Shown here one piece after another: positions 55,266-64,000 of a stretch of DNA of 64,000 nt. Location of the stretch: positions 1 to 64,000 of the forward strand of contig JAECRT010000009.1 of assembly GCA_016000085.1 (NCBI GenBank). The letters run 5' to 3'. The position numbers and the translations under genes were made by a program. This DNA comes from Sphingomonadaceae bacterium. Lineage in GTDB: Bacteria > Pseudomonadota > Alphaproteobacteria > Sphingomonadales > Sphingomonadaceae. The stretch's first letter is position 1. Each line of letters begins with the position of its first letter. The notes beneath the pieces are model-generated. The model saw only the letters and a list, made by a program, of their open reading frames with translations. It did not search any database and was not told the DNA's origin.

Positions 55266-55349
55266 ATGCAGGATCTATTGTGGATCGCAATCTTGTTCGG
55301 GCTGCTGGCAATGACGCTCGCCTATGTCCGGCTGTGCGACAATGCGTGA
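55266..55349 (+). CDS. Microprotein preceding kdpF
   Basis: A 27-residue single-helix membrane peptide (MQDLLWIAILFGLLAMTLAY, then VRLCDNA). A GGAAGG (55254-55259) lies six bases before its ATG. It starts 12 bases after the porin stop and ends nine bases before kdpF, so it is firmly inside the operon. It is similar in size to KdpF but lacks the KdpF ending (RPERF); instead it ends in a Tyr-Val-x2-Cys pattern. I recall similar small proteins before kdpF in other proteobacteria, which I cannot verify here. Its role is unknown; a second stabilising peptide of the Kdp complex is possible. Confidence 0.65.
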   Translation: MQDLLWIAILFGLLAMTLAYVRLCDNA

Positions 55350-55358
55350 GGTGAGACG

Positions 55359-55448
55359 ATGACAATCGACCTTTGGCTCGCCGCGCTCACTGCGTTCAGT
55401 CTCCTCTGCTATCTCGTGGCGGTGCTCATCCGTCCCGAACGCTTCTAG
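55359..55448 (+). CDS. kdpF: Potassium-transporting ATPase subunit KdpF
   Basis: A 29-residue membrane peptide ([20 protein letters not shown] followed by AVLIRPERF). The single helix and the C-terminal RPERF are the KdpF signature. KdpF stabilises the KdpABC complex. It stops 14 bases before kdpA, with AGGAAGGAG in the gap serving kdpA. Too short for routine ORF tracks. Confidence 0.9.
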   Translation: MTIDLWLAALTAFSLLCYLVAVLIRPERF

Positions 55449-55462
55449 GAAGGAGCGCTTCC

Positions 55463-57166
55463 ATGACACTTCAGGGATGGATCCTCATCGTCGCCTTCAC
55501 GGGCATTCTTCTCGCGCTGACCAAGCCGGTCGGCCTATGGTTGTTCGCGCTCTATGAGGGACGCCGAACACCCCTTCACGCGGTTCTCGGCCCCGTCGAA
55601 ACGGGCTTCTACAAACTGGCCGGCATTGACCCCAACGCCGAACAAAGCTGGCGCCGCTACGCGGTCCACATGGTCAACTTCAACTTCGCCTTGCTGCTAT
55701 TCACCTATGCGGTGCTCCGACTTCAGGGCGTTCTTCCCGGCAATCCCCAGGGACTTGCTGGAGTGGGCGAGCATCTGTCGTTCAACACCGCGATCAGCTT
55801 CACTGCCAACACCAACTGGCAAAGCTATGGTGGTGAATCGACCATGTCCAACCTCAGCCAGATGCTGGGGCTGACCATTCACAACTTCCTGTCTGCGGCG
55901 ACCGGCATTGCGCTTGCCTTCGCATTGTTCCGAGGGTTCGCCCGACGTTCCGCGGCAACGATCGGTAACTTCTGGGCCGATGCCACGCGCATCACCCTTT
56001 ACCTGCTGCTGCCGATTTGCGTCGCGCTGACGATCTTCTACATCGCCAGCGGCGTGCCGCAGACGCTGGGCGGAGTGGTTGATGTCTCCACGCTCGAAGG
56101 CGCGAAACAGTCGATCCTGCTTGGTCCCGTGGCCAGCCAGGAAGCGATCAAGATGCTCGGCACCAATGGGGGCGGTTTCTTCAACGCCAACAGCGCGCAT
56201 CCCTTCGAAAATCCTACTGCGCTCACCAATCTGGTGCAGATGCTTTCGATCTTCCTGATCGGCTTTGGCTTGACCTGGTGCTTCGGCAAGGCTGTCGGCA
56301 ATACCCGACAGGGCTGGGCGATCCTTTCCGCGATGCTCATCCTGTTCCTTGTCGGGGTCACGATTACCTACTGGCAGGAAGCGGCAGGCAACCCCATCCT
56401 GCATGAACTCGGCGTCAGCGGCGGTAACATGGAAGGCAAGGAGGTGCGCTTTGGCATCGCTGCGTCAGCCCTCTTCTCTATTGTCACAACCGCTGCTTCG
56501 TGCGGCGCGGTCAATGCCATGCATGACAGCTTCACCGCACTGGGCGGCATGATCCCGCTGTTCAACATGCAACTGGGCGAAGTCGTGGTCGGCGGCGTGG
56601 GCGCGGGCATCTATGGCTTCCTGCTGTTCGCCATCCTGGCGGTCTTCGTTGCCGGGCTGATGGTGGGGCGCACGCCGGAATATGTCGGCAAGAAGATTGA
56701 GGCGAAGGAGGTCAAGCTCGCGGTTCTCGCCATCGCGGTGCTGCCGCTCATCATCCTGGGCTTCACCAGCCTGTCGTCGGTGGCGGAAGCCGGGCTGGCG
56801 GGTCCGTTGAACAAAGGGCCGCACGGCTTCTCAGAGATTCTCTACGCCTTCACCTCCGCTGTAGCGAACAACGGCTCGGCCTTTGCGGGTCTGACCGCCA
56901 ACACGCCCTGGTACAATGCGCTGTTGGGGGTGGCGATGTGGCTCGGCCGCTTCTTCATCATCGTGCCGATGCTGGCGATCGCAGGCAGCCTGGCGGCGAA
57001 AAAGTACACGCCCGAAAGCGCAGGATCTTTCCCGACGACCGGCGGCCTTTGGGTCGGTCTGCTCGTGGGCATCATCCTGATCCTGGGCGGCCTGACATTC
57101 CTGCCAAGCCTCGCGCTTGGTCCCATCGCCGATCATCTTGCGATGATCCGCGGGCAACTCTTCTAA
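55463..57166 (+). CDS. kdpA: Potassium-transporting ATPase subunit KdpA
   Basis: A 567-residue, multi-helix K+ channel-like subunit. It has four pore loops with selectivity-filter sequences, including [33 protein letters not shown] and [13 protein letters not shown]. It forms the high-affinity entry path that passes K+ toward KdpB. Start [12 protein letters not shown] at 55463 has GGAAGGAG before it; the frame is open further upstream but that part overlaps kdpF. kdpB follows after 13 bases. Confidence 0.97.
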   Translation: MTLQGWILIVAFTGILLALTKPVGLWLFALYEGRRTPLHAVLGPVETGFYKLAGIDPNAEQSWRRYAVHMVNFNFALLLFTYAVLRLQGVLPGNPQGLAGVGEHLSFNTAISFTANTNWQSYGGESTMSNLSQMLGLTIHNFLSAATGIALAFALFRGFARRSAATIGNFWADATRITLYLLLPICVALTIFYIASGVPQTLGGVVDVSTLEGAKQSILLGPVASQEAIKMLGTNGGGFFNANSAHPFENPTALTNLVQMLSIFLIGFGLTWCFGKAVGNTRQGWAILSAMLILFLVGVTITYWQEAAGNPILHELGVSGGNMEGKEVRFGIAASALFSIVTTAASCGAVNAMHDSFTALGGMIPLFNMQLGEVVVGGVGAGIYGFLLFAILAVFVAGLMVGRTPEYVGKKIEAKEVKLAVLAIAVLPLIILGFTSLSSVAEAGLAGPLNKGPHGFSEILYAFTSAVANNGSAFAGLTANTPWYNALLGVAMWLGRFFIIVPMLAIAGSLAAKKYTPESAGSFPTTGGLWVGLLVGIILILGGLTFLPSLALGPIADHLAMIRGQLF

Positions 57167-57179
57167 GCGAGGGGCCGAC

Positions 57180-59216
57180 ATGGCACGCGCAGATAGTAAA
57201 TCACTGTTCACGGCAGAGTTGATCGTTCCAGCGATCGGCGACGCTTTCCGCAAACTCAATCCCGGGGAACTGATCCGCAACCCGGTGATGTTCACGACTG
57301 CGGTCGTGGCGACCCTGCTTACCATCCTGCTCGTCATCGGGCAGGACGGGCTGGCCACAGGCTTCAAGCTGCAACTGGTCATCTGGCTCTGGCTGACCGT
57401 GCTGTTTGGCACATTTGCCGAAGCGCTGGCTGAAGGCCGCGGTAAGGCGCAGGCCGCATCGCTTCGCGCCACCAAAGCCGACCTGACGGCCAAGCGCCTG
57501 AAGGGTGACGGGCGCGAGGTCGAGGACGTTCCTGCAAGTGCGCTCAAAATGGGTGACATCGTGCTGGTCCAGACCGGCGACCTCATCCCCTCCGATGGGG
57601 AGGTCGTGTCCGGCGTCGCGTCGGTCAACGAAGCGGCCATCACTGGCGAATCCGCGCCGGTGATCCGTGAAGCGGGCGGCGACCGCTCCGCCGTGACCGC
57701 CGGTACACGAGTTATCTCGGACGAGATCCGGGTCCGCGTCACGGTCAATCCGGGGCAGGGCTTCCTCGACCGGATGATCGCACTGGTCGAAGGCGCCGAA
57801 CGGCAGAAGACTCCGAACGAAATTGCGCTGACGCTGCTGCTGGTGGGCCTCACCATCATCTTCCTGATTGCCGTGGGCACCATTCCGGGGTTTGCCACTT
57901 ACGCTGGCGGTTCAATTCCAATCTCGATCCTCGCAACCTTGCTCATCACATTGATCCCGACGACGATCGCCGCGCTGCTCTCTGCAATCGGCATCGCCGG
58001 TATGGACCGCCTGGTGCGATTTAACGTGCTTGCCAAATCCGGGCGAGCGGTCGAAGCGGCTGGTGACATCGACGTGCTGCTACTCGACAAGACCGGCACG
58101 ATCACGGTCGGTGACCGCCAGGCCAGCGAATTTCGCGCGATTGGCGGCGTGCCTGTGGGCGCACTTGCCGAAGCGGCGCTGCTTGCCAGTCTGGCGGACG
58201 AAACTCCGGAAGGTCGTTCGATCGTCGTCCTCGCGCGCGATCAGTTCAGTGTCGTGACGCACAGTTTGCCATCGGACGCCGAGGTCATCCCTTTCACCGC
58301 GCAGACTCGCATCTCAGGCGTGAAGACGGGCGCGGCGGTCATCCAGAAAGGTGCGGTGGATTCGATCTTCAAGGCCAACCCCGGTCTTGGCGAGACAGCC
58401 GCAGCCACCGAGCTGCGTCGCATCACTGACGAGATCGCACGCAGCGGCGGCACGCCACTTGCCGTCGCCGTCAACGGCAAGTTGCTCGGCGCGATCTTCC
58501 TGAAAGATATCGTCAAGGCCGGTATCCGCGAGCGGTTTGGTGAGCTGCGGCAAATGGGCATCCGCACGGTGATGATTACCGGCGACAATCCTTTGACCGC
58601 TGCTGCGATCGCTGCCGAAGCGGGAGTGGACGATTTCCTCGCCCAGGCAACGCCCGAGGACAAGCTGGAGCTGATCCGCAAGGAACAGCAGGGCGGGCGA
58701 TTGGTCGCCATGTGCGGTGACGGCACCAACGATGCGCCAGCGCTGGCACAGGCGGATGTCGGCGTCGCGATGAACACGGGTACGCAAGCGGCGCGTGAAG
58801 CGGGTAACATGGTCGATCTGGACAGCGATCCGACCAAGTTGATCGAGATCGTCGGCCTGGGCAAACAGCTGCTGATGACCCGCGGGGCGCTGACAACCTT
58901 TTCGGTGGCGAACGATGTCGCCAAATATTTTGCGATCATCCCCGCTATGTTTGTGGTGCTCTATCCGGGTTTGGGCGTGCTCAACATCATGGGGCTGACC
59001 TCGCCGGAGAGCGCGATCCTGTCGGCGATCATCTTCAATGCGCTCATTATCCCGCTGCTGGTGCCGCTCGCGCTCAGGGGCGTGGCTTACAAGCCGATGG
59101 GCGCCGGATCGCTGCTGGCCCGCAACCTCGCGGTCTATGGCCTTGGTGGTCTTATCGCCCCGTTCATCGGCATCAAACTTATCGACTTGGCCGTTGGCGG
59201 CCTTGGTCTCGCCTGA
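57180..59216 (+). CDS. kdpB: Potassium-transporting ATPase ATP-binding subunit KdpB
   Basis: A 678-residue P-type ATPase that powers K+ uptake. The phosphorylated Asp303 is in [16 protein letters not shown]. Other landmarks: [20 protein letters not shown] in the actuator domain with the TGES motif, [13 protein letters not shown] in the nucleotide domain, [20 protein letters not shown] and [20 protein letters not shown] in the hinge. The length fits the family. It follows kdpA by 13 bases and precedes kdpC by 12. Confidence 0.97.
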   Translation: MARADSKSLFTAELIVPAIGDAFRKLNPGELIRNPVMFTTAVVATLLTILLVIGQDGLATGFKLQLVIWLWLTVLFGTFAEALAEGRGKAQAASLRATKADLTAKRLKGDGREVEDVPASALKMGDIVLVQTGDLIPSDGEVVSGVASVNEAAITGESAPVIREAGGDRSAVTAGTRVISDEIRVRVTVNPGQGFLDRMIALVEGAERQKTPNEIALTLLLVGLTIIFLIAVGTIPGFATYAGGSIPISILATLLITLIPTTIAALLSAIGIAGMDRLVRFNVLAKSGRAVEAAGDIDVLLLDKTGTITVGDRQASEFRAIGGVPVGALAEAALLASLADETPEGRSIVVLARDQFSVVTHSLPSDAEVIPFTAQTRISGVKTGAAVIQKGAVDSIFKANPGLGETAAATELRRITDEIARSGGTPLAVAVNGKLLGAIFLKDIVKAGIRERFGELRQMGIRTVMITGDNPLTAAAIAAEAGVDDFLAQATPEDKLELIRKEQQGGRLVAMCGDGTNDAPALAQADVGVAMNTGTQAAREAGNMVDLDSDPTKLIEIVGLGKQLLMTRGALTTFSVANDVAKYFAIIPAMFVVLYPGLGVLNIMGLTSPESAILSAIIFNALIIPLLVPLALRGVAYKPMGAGSLLARNLAVYGLGGLIAPFIGIKLIDLAVGGLGLA

Positions 59217-59228
59217 GGAGTGGCAAAC

Positions 59229-59822
59229 ATGGGCAATGACTTCACATCTTCCCTGCGACCAGCGATCGTCATGACGATCCTGTTCGCTATCCTGCTCGGC
59301 ATCCTCTATCCTCTGGCTATGACAGGCATCGGACAGGCGATCTTCCCTTCCCAGGCAAATGGCAGCCTGGTTCGCGATCAACGCGGCACCGTGATCGGTT
59401 CTACGGTCGTCGGTCAGGCATTCACGTCGGACCGTTATTTCCAGACCCGGCCCTCAGCTGCGGGCAAGGGCTATGACGGGTTGGCGTCGTCCGGCTCGAA
59501 CCTTGGCCCCACGGCCCAGGCGCTCGTCGATCGCGTTAAGCCGGATGTTGAAAAGCGCCATGCGGAAGGCGCCACCGGGGTTTTGCCTGCGGACCTGGTG
59601 ACGGCCAGCGGTTCGGGACTCGATCCCGATTTATCGCCTGAAGCCGCTTTCGCGCAGGTGGCGCGCATTGCACATATTCGCGGCATGCCTGATGTGCAGG
59701 TGCGCGCGCTCGTTTCGACCCATGTCGATCATCCTCTCCTTGGTTTCTTGGGCGAAGATCGCGTGAATGTTCTTGCGCTTAACCAGGCTCTGGATCGTGC
59801 TGGGACACGCAGGCGTCAGTGA
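59229..59822 (+). CDS. kdpC: Potassium-transporting ATPase subunit KdpC
   Basis: A 197-residue protein with one N-terminal transmembrane helix (VMTILFAILLGILYPLAMTG) and a periplasmic domain containing GSTVVGQAFTSDRYFQTRPS and SGSNLGPTAQALVDRV, the family motifs. KdpC assembles KdpA and KdpB. Start MGNDFTSS at 59229 is preferred over GTG at 59220 because GAGGAG lies eight bases before it. The stop TGA overlaps the GTG of kdpD (GTGA). Confidence 0.95.
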   Translation: MGNDFTSSLRPAIVMTILFAILLGILYPLAMTGIGQAIFPSQANGSLVRDQRGTVIGSTVVGQAFTSDRYFQTRPSAAGKGYDGLASSGSNLGPTAQALVDRVKPDVEKRHAEGATGVLPADLVTASGSGLDPDLSPEAAFAQVARIAHIRGMPDVQVRALVSTHVDHPLLGFLGEDRVNVLALNQALDRAGTRRRQ

Positions 59823-62491
59823 GACCGGAGGACGACACACGTCCCGATCCCGAAGCTCTCCTGCGGCAGGCAACGCAGGAGGGCCGGGGCCGCTTCAAGA
59901 TTTTCCTGGGCGCGGCGCCGGGCGTCGGAAAAACCTATGAGATGCTGACCGATGGCGCGGCTCGTCGTCGCGATGGGGCTGATGTCGTCATTGGAGTCGT
60001 CGAAACGCATGGCCGGGTGGAAACGGAAGCCCTGATGCGAGGCTATGAAGTGATACCGAGACGCTCGGCGCCCTATGAAGGCCATATCCTGCATGAGATG
60101 GACCTTGATGCCATTCTCGAACGTGCGCCCCGACTGGTCCTCGTCGACGAACTCGCGCATACCAACGCACCGGGTAGCCGCCATCCCAAGCGCTATCAGG
60201 ATGTCGAGGAACTGCTGGCTGCGGGAATCGATGTCTATTCGACGCTCAACATACAGCATATCGAAAGCCTGAACGACATCGTCGCATCGTTCACGCACGT
60301 CCGAGTGCGCGAGACCGTTCCCGACAATATCCTGGACATGGCAGACATTGAGGTCGTCGATATCCCTCCTGACGAGCTTATCGAGCGCTTGAGGGCTGGC
60401 AAAGTCTATCTGCCGCGCGAAGCCACCCGCGCGCTGTCGCATTTCTTTTCCAAATCGAACCTCTCCGCGCTTCGTGAATTGGCGTTGCGCCGAGCGGCGC
60501 AAGCGGTCGATGCCCAGATGCTTGACCATATCCGCGGACTCGGCGTGGGCGGCACATGGGCAGGAAGTGACCGGATCGTCGTAGCCGTGAGCGAATTGCC
60601 CGGCGCCGATGGGCTGGTGCGAGCCGCCAAACGCATTGCTGATGCCCTCCACGCCCCCTGGACCGCCGTTTACATCGAGACGCCGCGCGCCCAGACATTT
60701 GGTGAGGCCGAGCACCGTCGGCTTGCCTCTGTCATGACCCTTGCGACCCAACTTGGCGCAGTGGTGGCTACGGCGCCTGCATCATCCGTTGTTGCTGGTC
60801 TCAAGGCTTTTCTGGCTGACGCCCGCGCGACCCAACTCATCGTGGGCAAATCACGGCGCTCGCGCCTGTTCGAATTTCGCCACGGATCGGTGGTCGATCG
60901 TCTGGTGCGCGAGACTCCTGGCGTCGCCATGCATGTGCTGCCGCTCCAAACCTTATCAGGTCGACGCATGCGCCTCCCCGTTTTGAAAGGCACCTGGGGA
61001 TCACGCAGCGGCTATATTTGGACGACCATGATGATCACGGGCATCACCGCGATCGCTAGCACGCTGTTCCACATTCTGAATCTCGGCAATGTGGCGTTGT
61101 TGTATCTGTTGCCGGTGATGGCCGCGGCCACATTATTTGGCCTTCGGACCGGAATCTTCGCCGGTATCGCGTCCAGTCTTGCCTATAATTTCGTTTTCCT
61201 GCCACCGACCGGCACATTGACGGTCAACAATCCCGAAAATGTCATCTCGATGCTTGTCCTGCTAGGCGTGGCGTTTGTTACGAGCCAGTTGACTGCCCGC
61301 GTACGTGCCCAAGCTGATATGGCCGCAGCAAGCGCGCGCACGAATGCCGCGCTTGCTGGGTTCCTTCGGCGGCTGACGCCGTTGAACGATCCACTCGACC
61401 TTGGCCGCGCCATTTGTGAGGACGTCGCCCGCCTGTTCGATTTGCGTACGGTGCTGCTGATGCCAGATGGTAGCGGTCTGTCCTTCCAGGCGGCCAGCGG
61501 CCCCAAATATGATCTCGAAACGATGGAATTGGCAGCCGCGCAATGGGCCTTCGACACGGGCGCGCCGGCGGGCAGAAGCTCGGGCACATTAACGGCGTCG
61601 GACTGGTATTTTCATCCGCTGCGTGCGGGTGACAAGACGCAGGGCGTGCTCGGCCTGGCCAGCGAAGATGGCGGCGATCCGCTAAGGCCGGACCAGTTGC
61701 CCCTACTAACCAGTCTGGTCGATCAGGCTGCGCTGGCGCTGGAGCGTCTCAGGCTTGAAGAAGAAATGCGCGATGTCGATGTCGTTCGAACCCGCGACCG
61801 GCTGCGCGCTGCGCTACTCTCTTCCGTCAGTCATGACTTGCGCACACCGTTGACCGCAGTCATGGCCGCCGCCGCCGAACTCCATCATGGTGTGACCCCG
61901 GACTTGATTTCCACGATCGAATCCGAAGCGGCGCGCCTCAATCGCTTTGTTGCCAACCTGCTCGACATGGCGCGAGTCGAAGCGGGGGCGCTCAACCTGA
62001 AAGTGGAAGCCGTCGACCTGGCTGATGCAGTCGCTGGGGCAGCACATGATGCGCGGCGCGCCCTCGAAGGACATGCGCTCGATCTCAGGGTTCCGCCAGA
62101 CTTGCCTTTCGTGCGTGTCGATCAGCAGCTCCTGCATCATTGTCTTTTGAACCTGCTCGACAATGCCGGTCGCTATGCCGACCCCGGAACGCCCATCATT
62201 ATCGCAGGTACGCATAGCTATGGCATGCTCAAATTGTCTGTCCTCGATGAGGGGCCGGGCCTCCCACCCGGCCGTGAGGCGGAGGTGTTCGAGACATTCC
62301 GCCGGATGGAAGGCTCCGATCGCGCGGTCGGCGGAACCGGACTTGGTCTGGCCATAGTCAAAGCCTTTTCCGAAGCAATGGGCATGAGCGTCGAGGCCAG
62401 TAACCGGCCCGACATGAGCGGAGCCTGTTTCAGCCTGTGCTTTCCTTCCACACTCATTGTCCGCGATGCTGCGCAGGGAGCCGATTTGTGA
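59819..62491 (+). CDS. kdpD: Sensor histidine kinase KdpD
   Basis: An 890-residue K+ sensor kinase. N-terminal KdpD domain with Walker A (GAAPGVGKTYEML, ~34-46), VDELAHTNAPGSRHPKRYQD and STLNIQHIESLNDI; a Usp-like domain (~235-365); four short transmembrane helices of DUF4118 (~395-500); GAF (~520-640); and HisKA with the acceptor His672 in VSHDLRTPLTAV, then N box NLLDNAGRYADPG and G boxes. It starts with GTG overlapping kdpC, and its stop overlaps kdpE by one base, so levels are coupled. It phosphorylates KdpE when K+ is scarce. Confidence 0.96.
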   Translation: MRPEDDTRPDPEALLRQATQEGRGRFKIFLGAAPGVGKTYEMLTDGAARRRDGADVVIGVVETHGRVETEALMRGYEVIPRRSAPYEGHILHEMDLDAILERAPRLVLVDELAHTNAPGSRHPKRYQDVEELLAAGIDVYSTLNIQHIESLNDIVASFTHVRVRETVPDNILDMADIEVVDIPPDELIERLRAGKVYLPREATRALSHFFSKSNLSALRELALRRAAQAVDAQMLDHIRGLGVGGTWAGSDRIVVAVSELPGADGLVRAAKRIADALHAPWTAVYIETPRAQTFGEAEHRRLASVMTLATQLGAVVATAPASSVVAGLKAFLADARATQLIVGKSRRSRLFEFRHGSVVDRLVRETPGVAMHVLPLQTLSGRRMRLPVLKGTWGSRSGYIWTTMMITGITAIASTLFHILNLGNVALLYLLPVMAAATLFGLRTGIFAGIASSLAYNFVFLPPTGTLTVNNPENVISMLVLLGVAFVTSQLTARVRAQADMAAASARTNAALAGFLRRLTPLNDPLDLGRAICEDVARLFDLRTVLLMPDGSGLSFQAASGPKYDLETMELAAAQWAFDTGAPAGRSSGTLTASDWYFHPLRAGDKTQGVLGLASEDGGDPLRPDQLPLLTSLVDQAALALERLRLEEEMRDVDVVRTRDRLRAALLSSVSHDLRTPLTAVMAAAAELHHGVTPDLISTIESEAARLNRFVANLLDMARVEAGALNLKVEAVDLADAVAGAAHDARRALEGHALDLRVPPDLPFVRVDQQLLHHCLLNLLDNAGRYADPGTPIIIAGTHSYGMLKLSVLDEGPGLPPGREAEVFETFRRMEGSDRAVGGTGLGLAIVKAFSEAMGMSVEASNRPDMSGACFSLCFPSTLIVRDAAQGADL

Positions 62492-63177
62492 TGTCCGCCA
62501 AGATACTCATTGTCGATGATGAACTGTCGATCCGGCGCCTGTTGCGCAACACGCTCGAACGCGCCGGTCATCAAGTTATCGAAGCCGTGGACGGGGCGAG
62601 CGCCCTTGCCAAGGCGGCTGACGAGCGGCCAAATGCCGTGCTGCTCGATCTTGGTCTTCCCGACCGGGATGGGCTGGAGCTTGTGCCGCTCATCAAGAAG
62701 CTGGGCGACACGATCATTCTCGTGGTTTCGGCACGCGACGCCACCGACCAAAAAGTCGCTGCGCTCGACCTGGGCGCGGAAGATTATGTTACCAAGCCCT
62801 TCGACGGAGAAGAGTTGCTCGCACGCCTGCGCGTTGCGCTGCGTCACCGCGGGATTTCCGAGACAGCACCCAAGATCGTCCGCAAGGGCAATTTGGAGGT
62901 CGATCTAGATCAGCGGATCGCCCGGCGAGATGGCGTTGAAGCGCACCTGACCCGAAAGGAACATGATGTCCTTGCAATCCTGGCAGCCAGTGCCGGCCGG
63001 GTAGTTACGCACCAGCGCATTCTGGCTGCGGTATGGGGCGGCGGGGAGGACTCGCGGGTGGAGTATCTCCGCATCGTCATCCGTAATCTTCGTCAGAAAC
63101 TGGAGGCGCCGGGCGCCATCGGCAGCGTCATCGCGAACGAACTCGGCGTCGGTTACCGCCTGCTGACAGATGGTTGA
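62491..63177 (+). CDS. kdpE: Response regulator KdpE
   Basis: A 228-residue OmpR-family regulator. Receiver: KILIVDDELSIRRLLRNTLE, phospho-Asp in AVLLDLGLPDRDGLELV, Lys in YVTKPFDGEELLARLRV. Winged helix: HLTRKEHDVLAILAASAGRV, VEYLRIVIRNLRQKLEAPGA. The ATG overlaps the kdpD stop (TGATG); a frame 18 codons longer is open inside kdpD but is not used. It probably binds the two similar promoter regions at 54264 and 63212, and so controls its own operon and the next gene. Confidence 0.95.
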   Translation: MSAKILIVDDELSIRRLLRNTLERAGHQVIEAVDGASALAKAADERPNAVLLDLGLPDRDGLELVPLIKKLGDTIILVVSARDATDQKVAALDLGAEDYVTKPFDGEELLARLRVALRHRGISETAPKIVRKGNLEVDLDQRIARRDGVEAHLTRKEHDVLAILAASAGRVVTHQRILAAVWGGGEDSRVEYLRIVIRNLRQKLEAPGAIGSVIANELGVGYRLLTDG

Positions 63178-63211
63178 CCTGAAAGGTATGCAAGACGAGC
63201 CGAACAAACAC

Positions 63212-63273
63212 TATGCAAAGACTATGCAGGGGGCGAAATTCGATCTCGAATTGATATACCAGACCCCATAAAT
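63212..63273 (+). promoter_or_regulatory. Candidate second KdpE-controlled promoter
   Basis: Half-sites TATGCA (63212-63217) and TATGCA (63223-63228) are 11 bases apart; TCTCGAATTGATAT follows at 63244-63257, and ATAAAT lies 17 bases after CTCGAA (63268-63273). Distances equal those in the porin promoter: 33 and 22 bases from each half-site to CTCGAA. From CTCGAA onward 25 of 35 bases match without gaps. Located 35 bases after kdpE stops and 26 bases before the next gene. Confidence 0.6.
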
Positions 63274-63299
63274 AGATCGCCACATCAGGATTTGTGGCA

Positions 63300-63686
63300 A
63301 TGGGACACTGGCATCAAGACTGGAAGACAGACATCGCACTGCGTGCAGGTGGTGCGGTGTCGTGCGGGATATCTTACCTCGCGATCTGGGCGCTCGTCGG
63401 TTTGCGTCTTGGCGACGGCCAGCTGCCCGATGGCGTCCTTCCGTTCGTCCTCGCTGCGGCCGGGTTCCTATGTGTGAGCGTAGGCTCCGCGCTTTTGGCC
63501 CTTGGCCATCACATTTTCGACGAGGTCGAGATCAGCCAACGCTGGCAAAGCGCGTCGATCGTCGATGACCACGCGGCATTGACCGACACCGTCGTGCGCT
63601 TTGATGCTCAAGGCGAAGGGCATGTTCCTTACTTCAAGATCAATCAGGGCAATGTGCGTGAAGTCGATTCCCTTCGCTGCGCCTGA
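63300..63686 (+). CDS. Two-helix membrane protein downstream of kdpE
   Basis: A 128-residue protein with two transmembrane helices (about 20-38, VSCGISYLAIWALVGLRLG, and 47-72, VLPFVLAAAGFLCVSVGSAL) and a soluble ~55-residue C-terminal part (DEVEISQRWQSASIVDDHAA). I do not recognise the family. ATG at 63300, nine bases after AGGA, is preferred over GTG at 63294. A promoter resembling that of the porin-kdp operon lies just upstream, so it may be a further member of the potassium-limitation response. Nothing in the sequence suggests an enzyme. Confidence 0.6.
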   Translation: MGHWHQDWKTDIALRAGGAVSCGISYLAIWALVGLRLGDGQLPDGVLPFVLAAAGFLCVSVGSALLALGHHIFDEVEISQRWQSASIVDDHAALTDTVVRFDAQGEGHVPYFKINQGNVREVDSLRCA

Positions 63687-63924
63687 AGGCGCGGCATCTA
63701 TCCTCATCTTGGCTAAAGACGCTGCTGGATGCTGGCTCGTGCGGAAAGGGCTGGGCCGTCCGCTACAACCAAGAAATAGCGAAGGGGTCGCCGCTCCATA
63801 ATCTCACCCGCTGTTTTTACAACACTGGTTGCCATTGCCCTATGTTTTACCTATGACGTCCGTTGCAATAGTGATCTGCTGGAACCCGGTCATGCGTCCC
63901 GAACCTTATCGATCAGGATACCCG

Positions 63925-64000
63925 ATGACACTGTCCCCTGACGTGCCCCAAGCCGCGCTCTTCGAACCGCTCAGCTTCGCTCGGGGGCCAGCCATGAAGA
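63925..64000 (+). CDS. NADH:flavin oxidoreductase, N-terminal fragment
   Basis: The first 25 codons of a gene running out of the window: MTLSPDVPQAALFEPLSFAR, then GPAMK. The phrase FEPLSFARGPAMK matches the N-terminus of Old Yellow Enzyme family reductases, where it leads into the FMN-binding barrel. AGGA lies seven bases before the ATG; the frame is open further upstream to 63853 with no similarity. The 238 bases between this gene and the previous one show no clear feature. Confidence 0.6.
   Translation, partial: MTLSPDVPQAALFEPLSFARGPAMK

Noticed and set aside
54296..63257. The repeated TCTCGAATTGATAT as direct repeats left by insertion of the kdp segment
   Set aside because: Similarity extends on both sides with regulatory phasing, and no integrase, transposase or tRNA lies at either end; shared promoter function explains it better.
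63601..63801. 66-codon frame overlapping the end of the membrane-protein gene
   Set aside because: The part ILILAKDAAGCWLVRK looks protein-like, but the start is inside another gene, the ribosome site is poor and the end is composition-biased. A truncated small gene cannot be excluded.

Overview
The window looks like chromosomal DNA from a sphingomonad alphaproteobacterium, most likely Sphingobium or a close relative. It is GC-rich and densely packed, with many 1-4 base start/stop overlaps. The content fits that group: a spinster-type MFS carrier, a DUF6481 protein, DUF3422, a TorF-type porin, a TPP-controlled TonB receptor, and an SOS-type radical SAM/UdgX pair whose operator has the alphaproteobacterial LexA form. 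I see no rRNA, tRNA, insertion sequence, prophage or CRISPR array. The genus is inference; the gene calls come from protein motifs.

Layout. 1-2.1 kb: the end of an MFS carrier, an HPP-family membrane protein, then (minus strand) a Rossmann/DUF2520 dehydrogenase-like gene behind htpG. 4.3-10.3 kb: a tightly coupled signalling operon (CHASE3-GAF hybrid kinase with three receiver domains, CheR, CheB, receiver-kinase) with no other chemotaxis genes. 10.4-12.5 kb: an SRPBCC protein, an mreB without mreC or mreD beside it, and DUF6481. 12.7-15.4 kb: a DNA-repair pair, radical SAM plus DUF4130-UdgX fusion, under a LexA box that overlaps a possible leaderless start. 15.4-19.1 kb (minus): a beta-helix secreted protein and a small HupE-type membrane operon whose upstream neighbour appears to be decayed. 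19.3-26.7 kb: ThuA protein, purine salvage (phosphoribosyltransferase, adenosine deaminase, HAD), a cysteine synthase-like enzyme, M3 peptidase, TenA. 26.7-29.0 kb: a TonB receptor under a TPP riboswitch, which with TenA forms a thiamine acquisition and salvage unit.

29-32.6 kb: GH43 lipoprotein, LacI regulator and a formylglycine-generating enzyme that retains both catalytic cysteines; two related LacI-like operator sequences link them. 32.6-38.8 kb: HU, formaldehyde detoxification (fghA, adhC), DUF3422, a VOC protein, and ilvD preceded by a short leader ORF. 38.9-42.7 kb: a TetR regulator divergent from an acyl-CoA dehydrogenase/thiolase/SDR degradation operon, with tandem repeats between them. 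42.7-46 kb: a GH13 alpha-glucosidase, small genes and a CDP-alcohol phosphotransferase. 46-54.1 kb: a complete RND efflux operon divergent from its likely two-component system.

54.3-63.7 kb: a potassium module of TorF porin, an extra microprotein, kdpF, kdpA, kdpB, kdpC, kdpD, kdpE, then an unrecognised two-helix membrane protein. The promoter regions of the porin and of the unrecognised gene share 11-bp-phased half-sites and a 14-base identity at the same spacing, which suggests one KdpE regulon including both. The window ends in the first codons of an NADH:flavin oxidoreductase.
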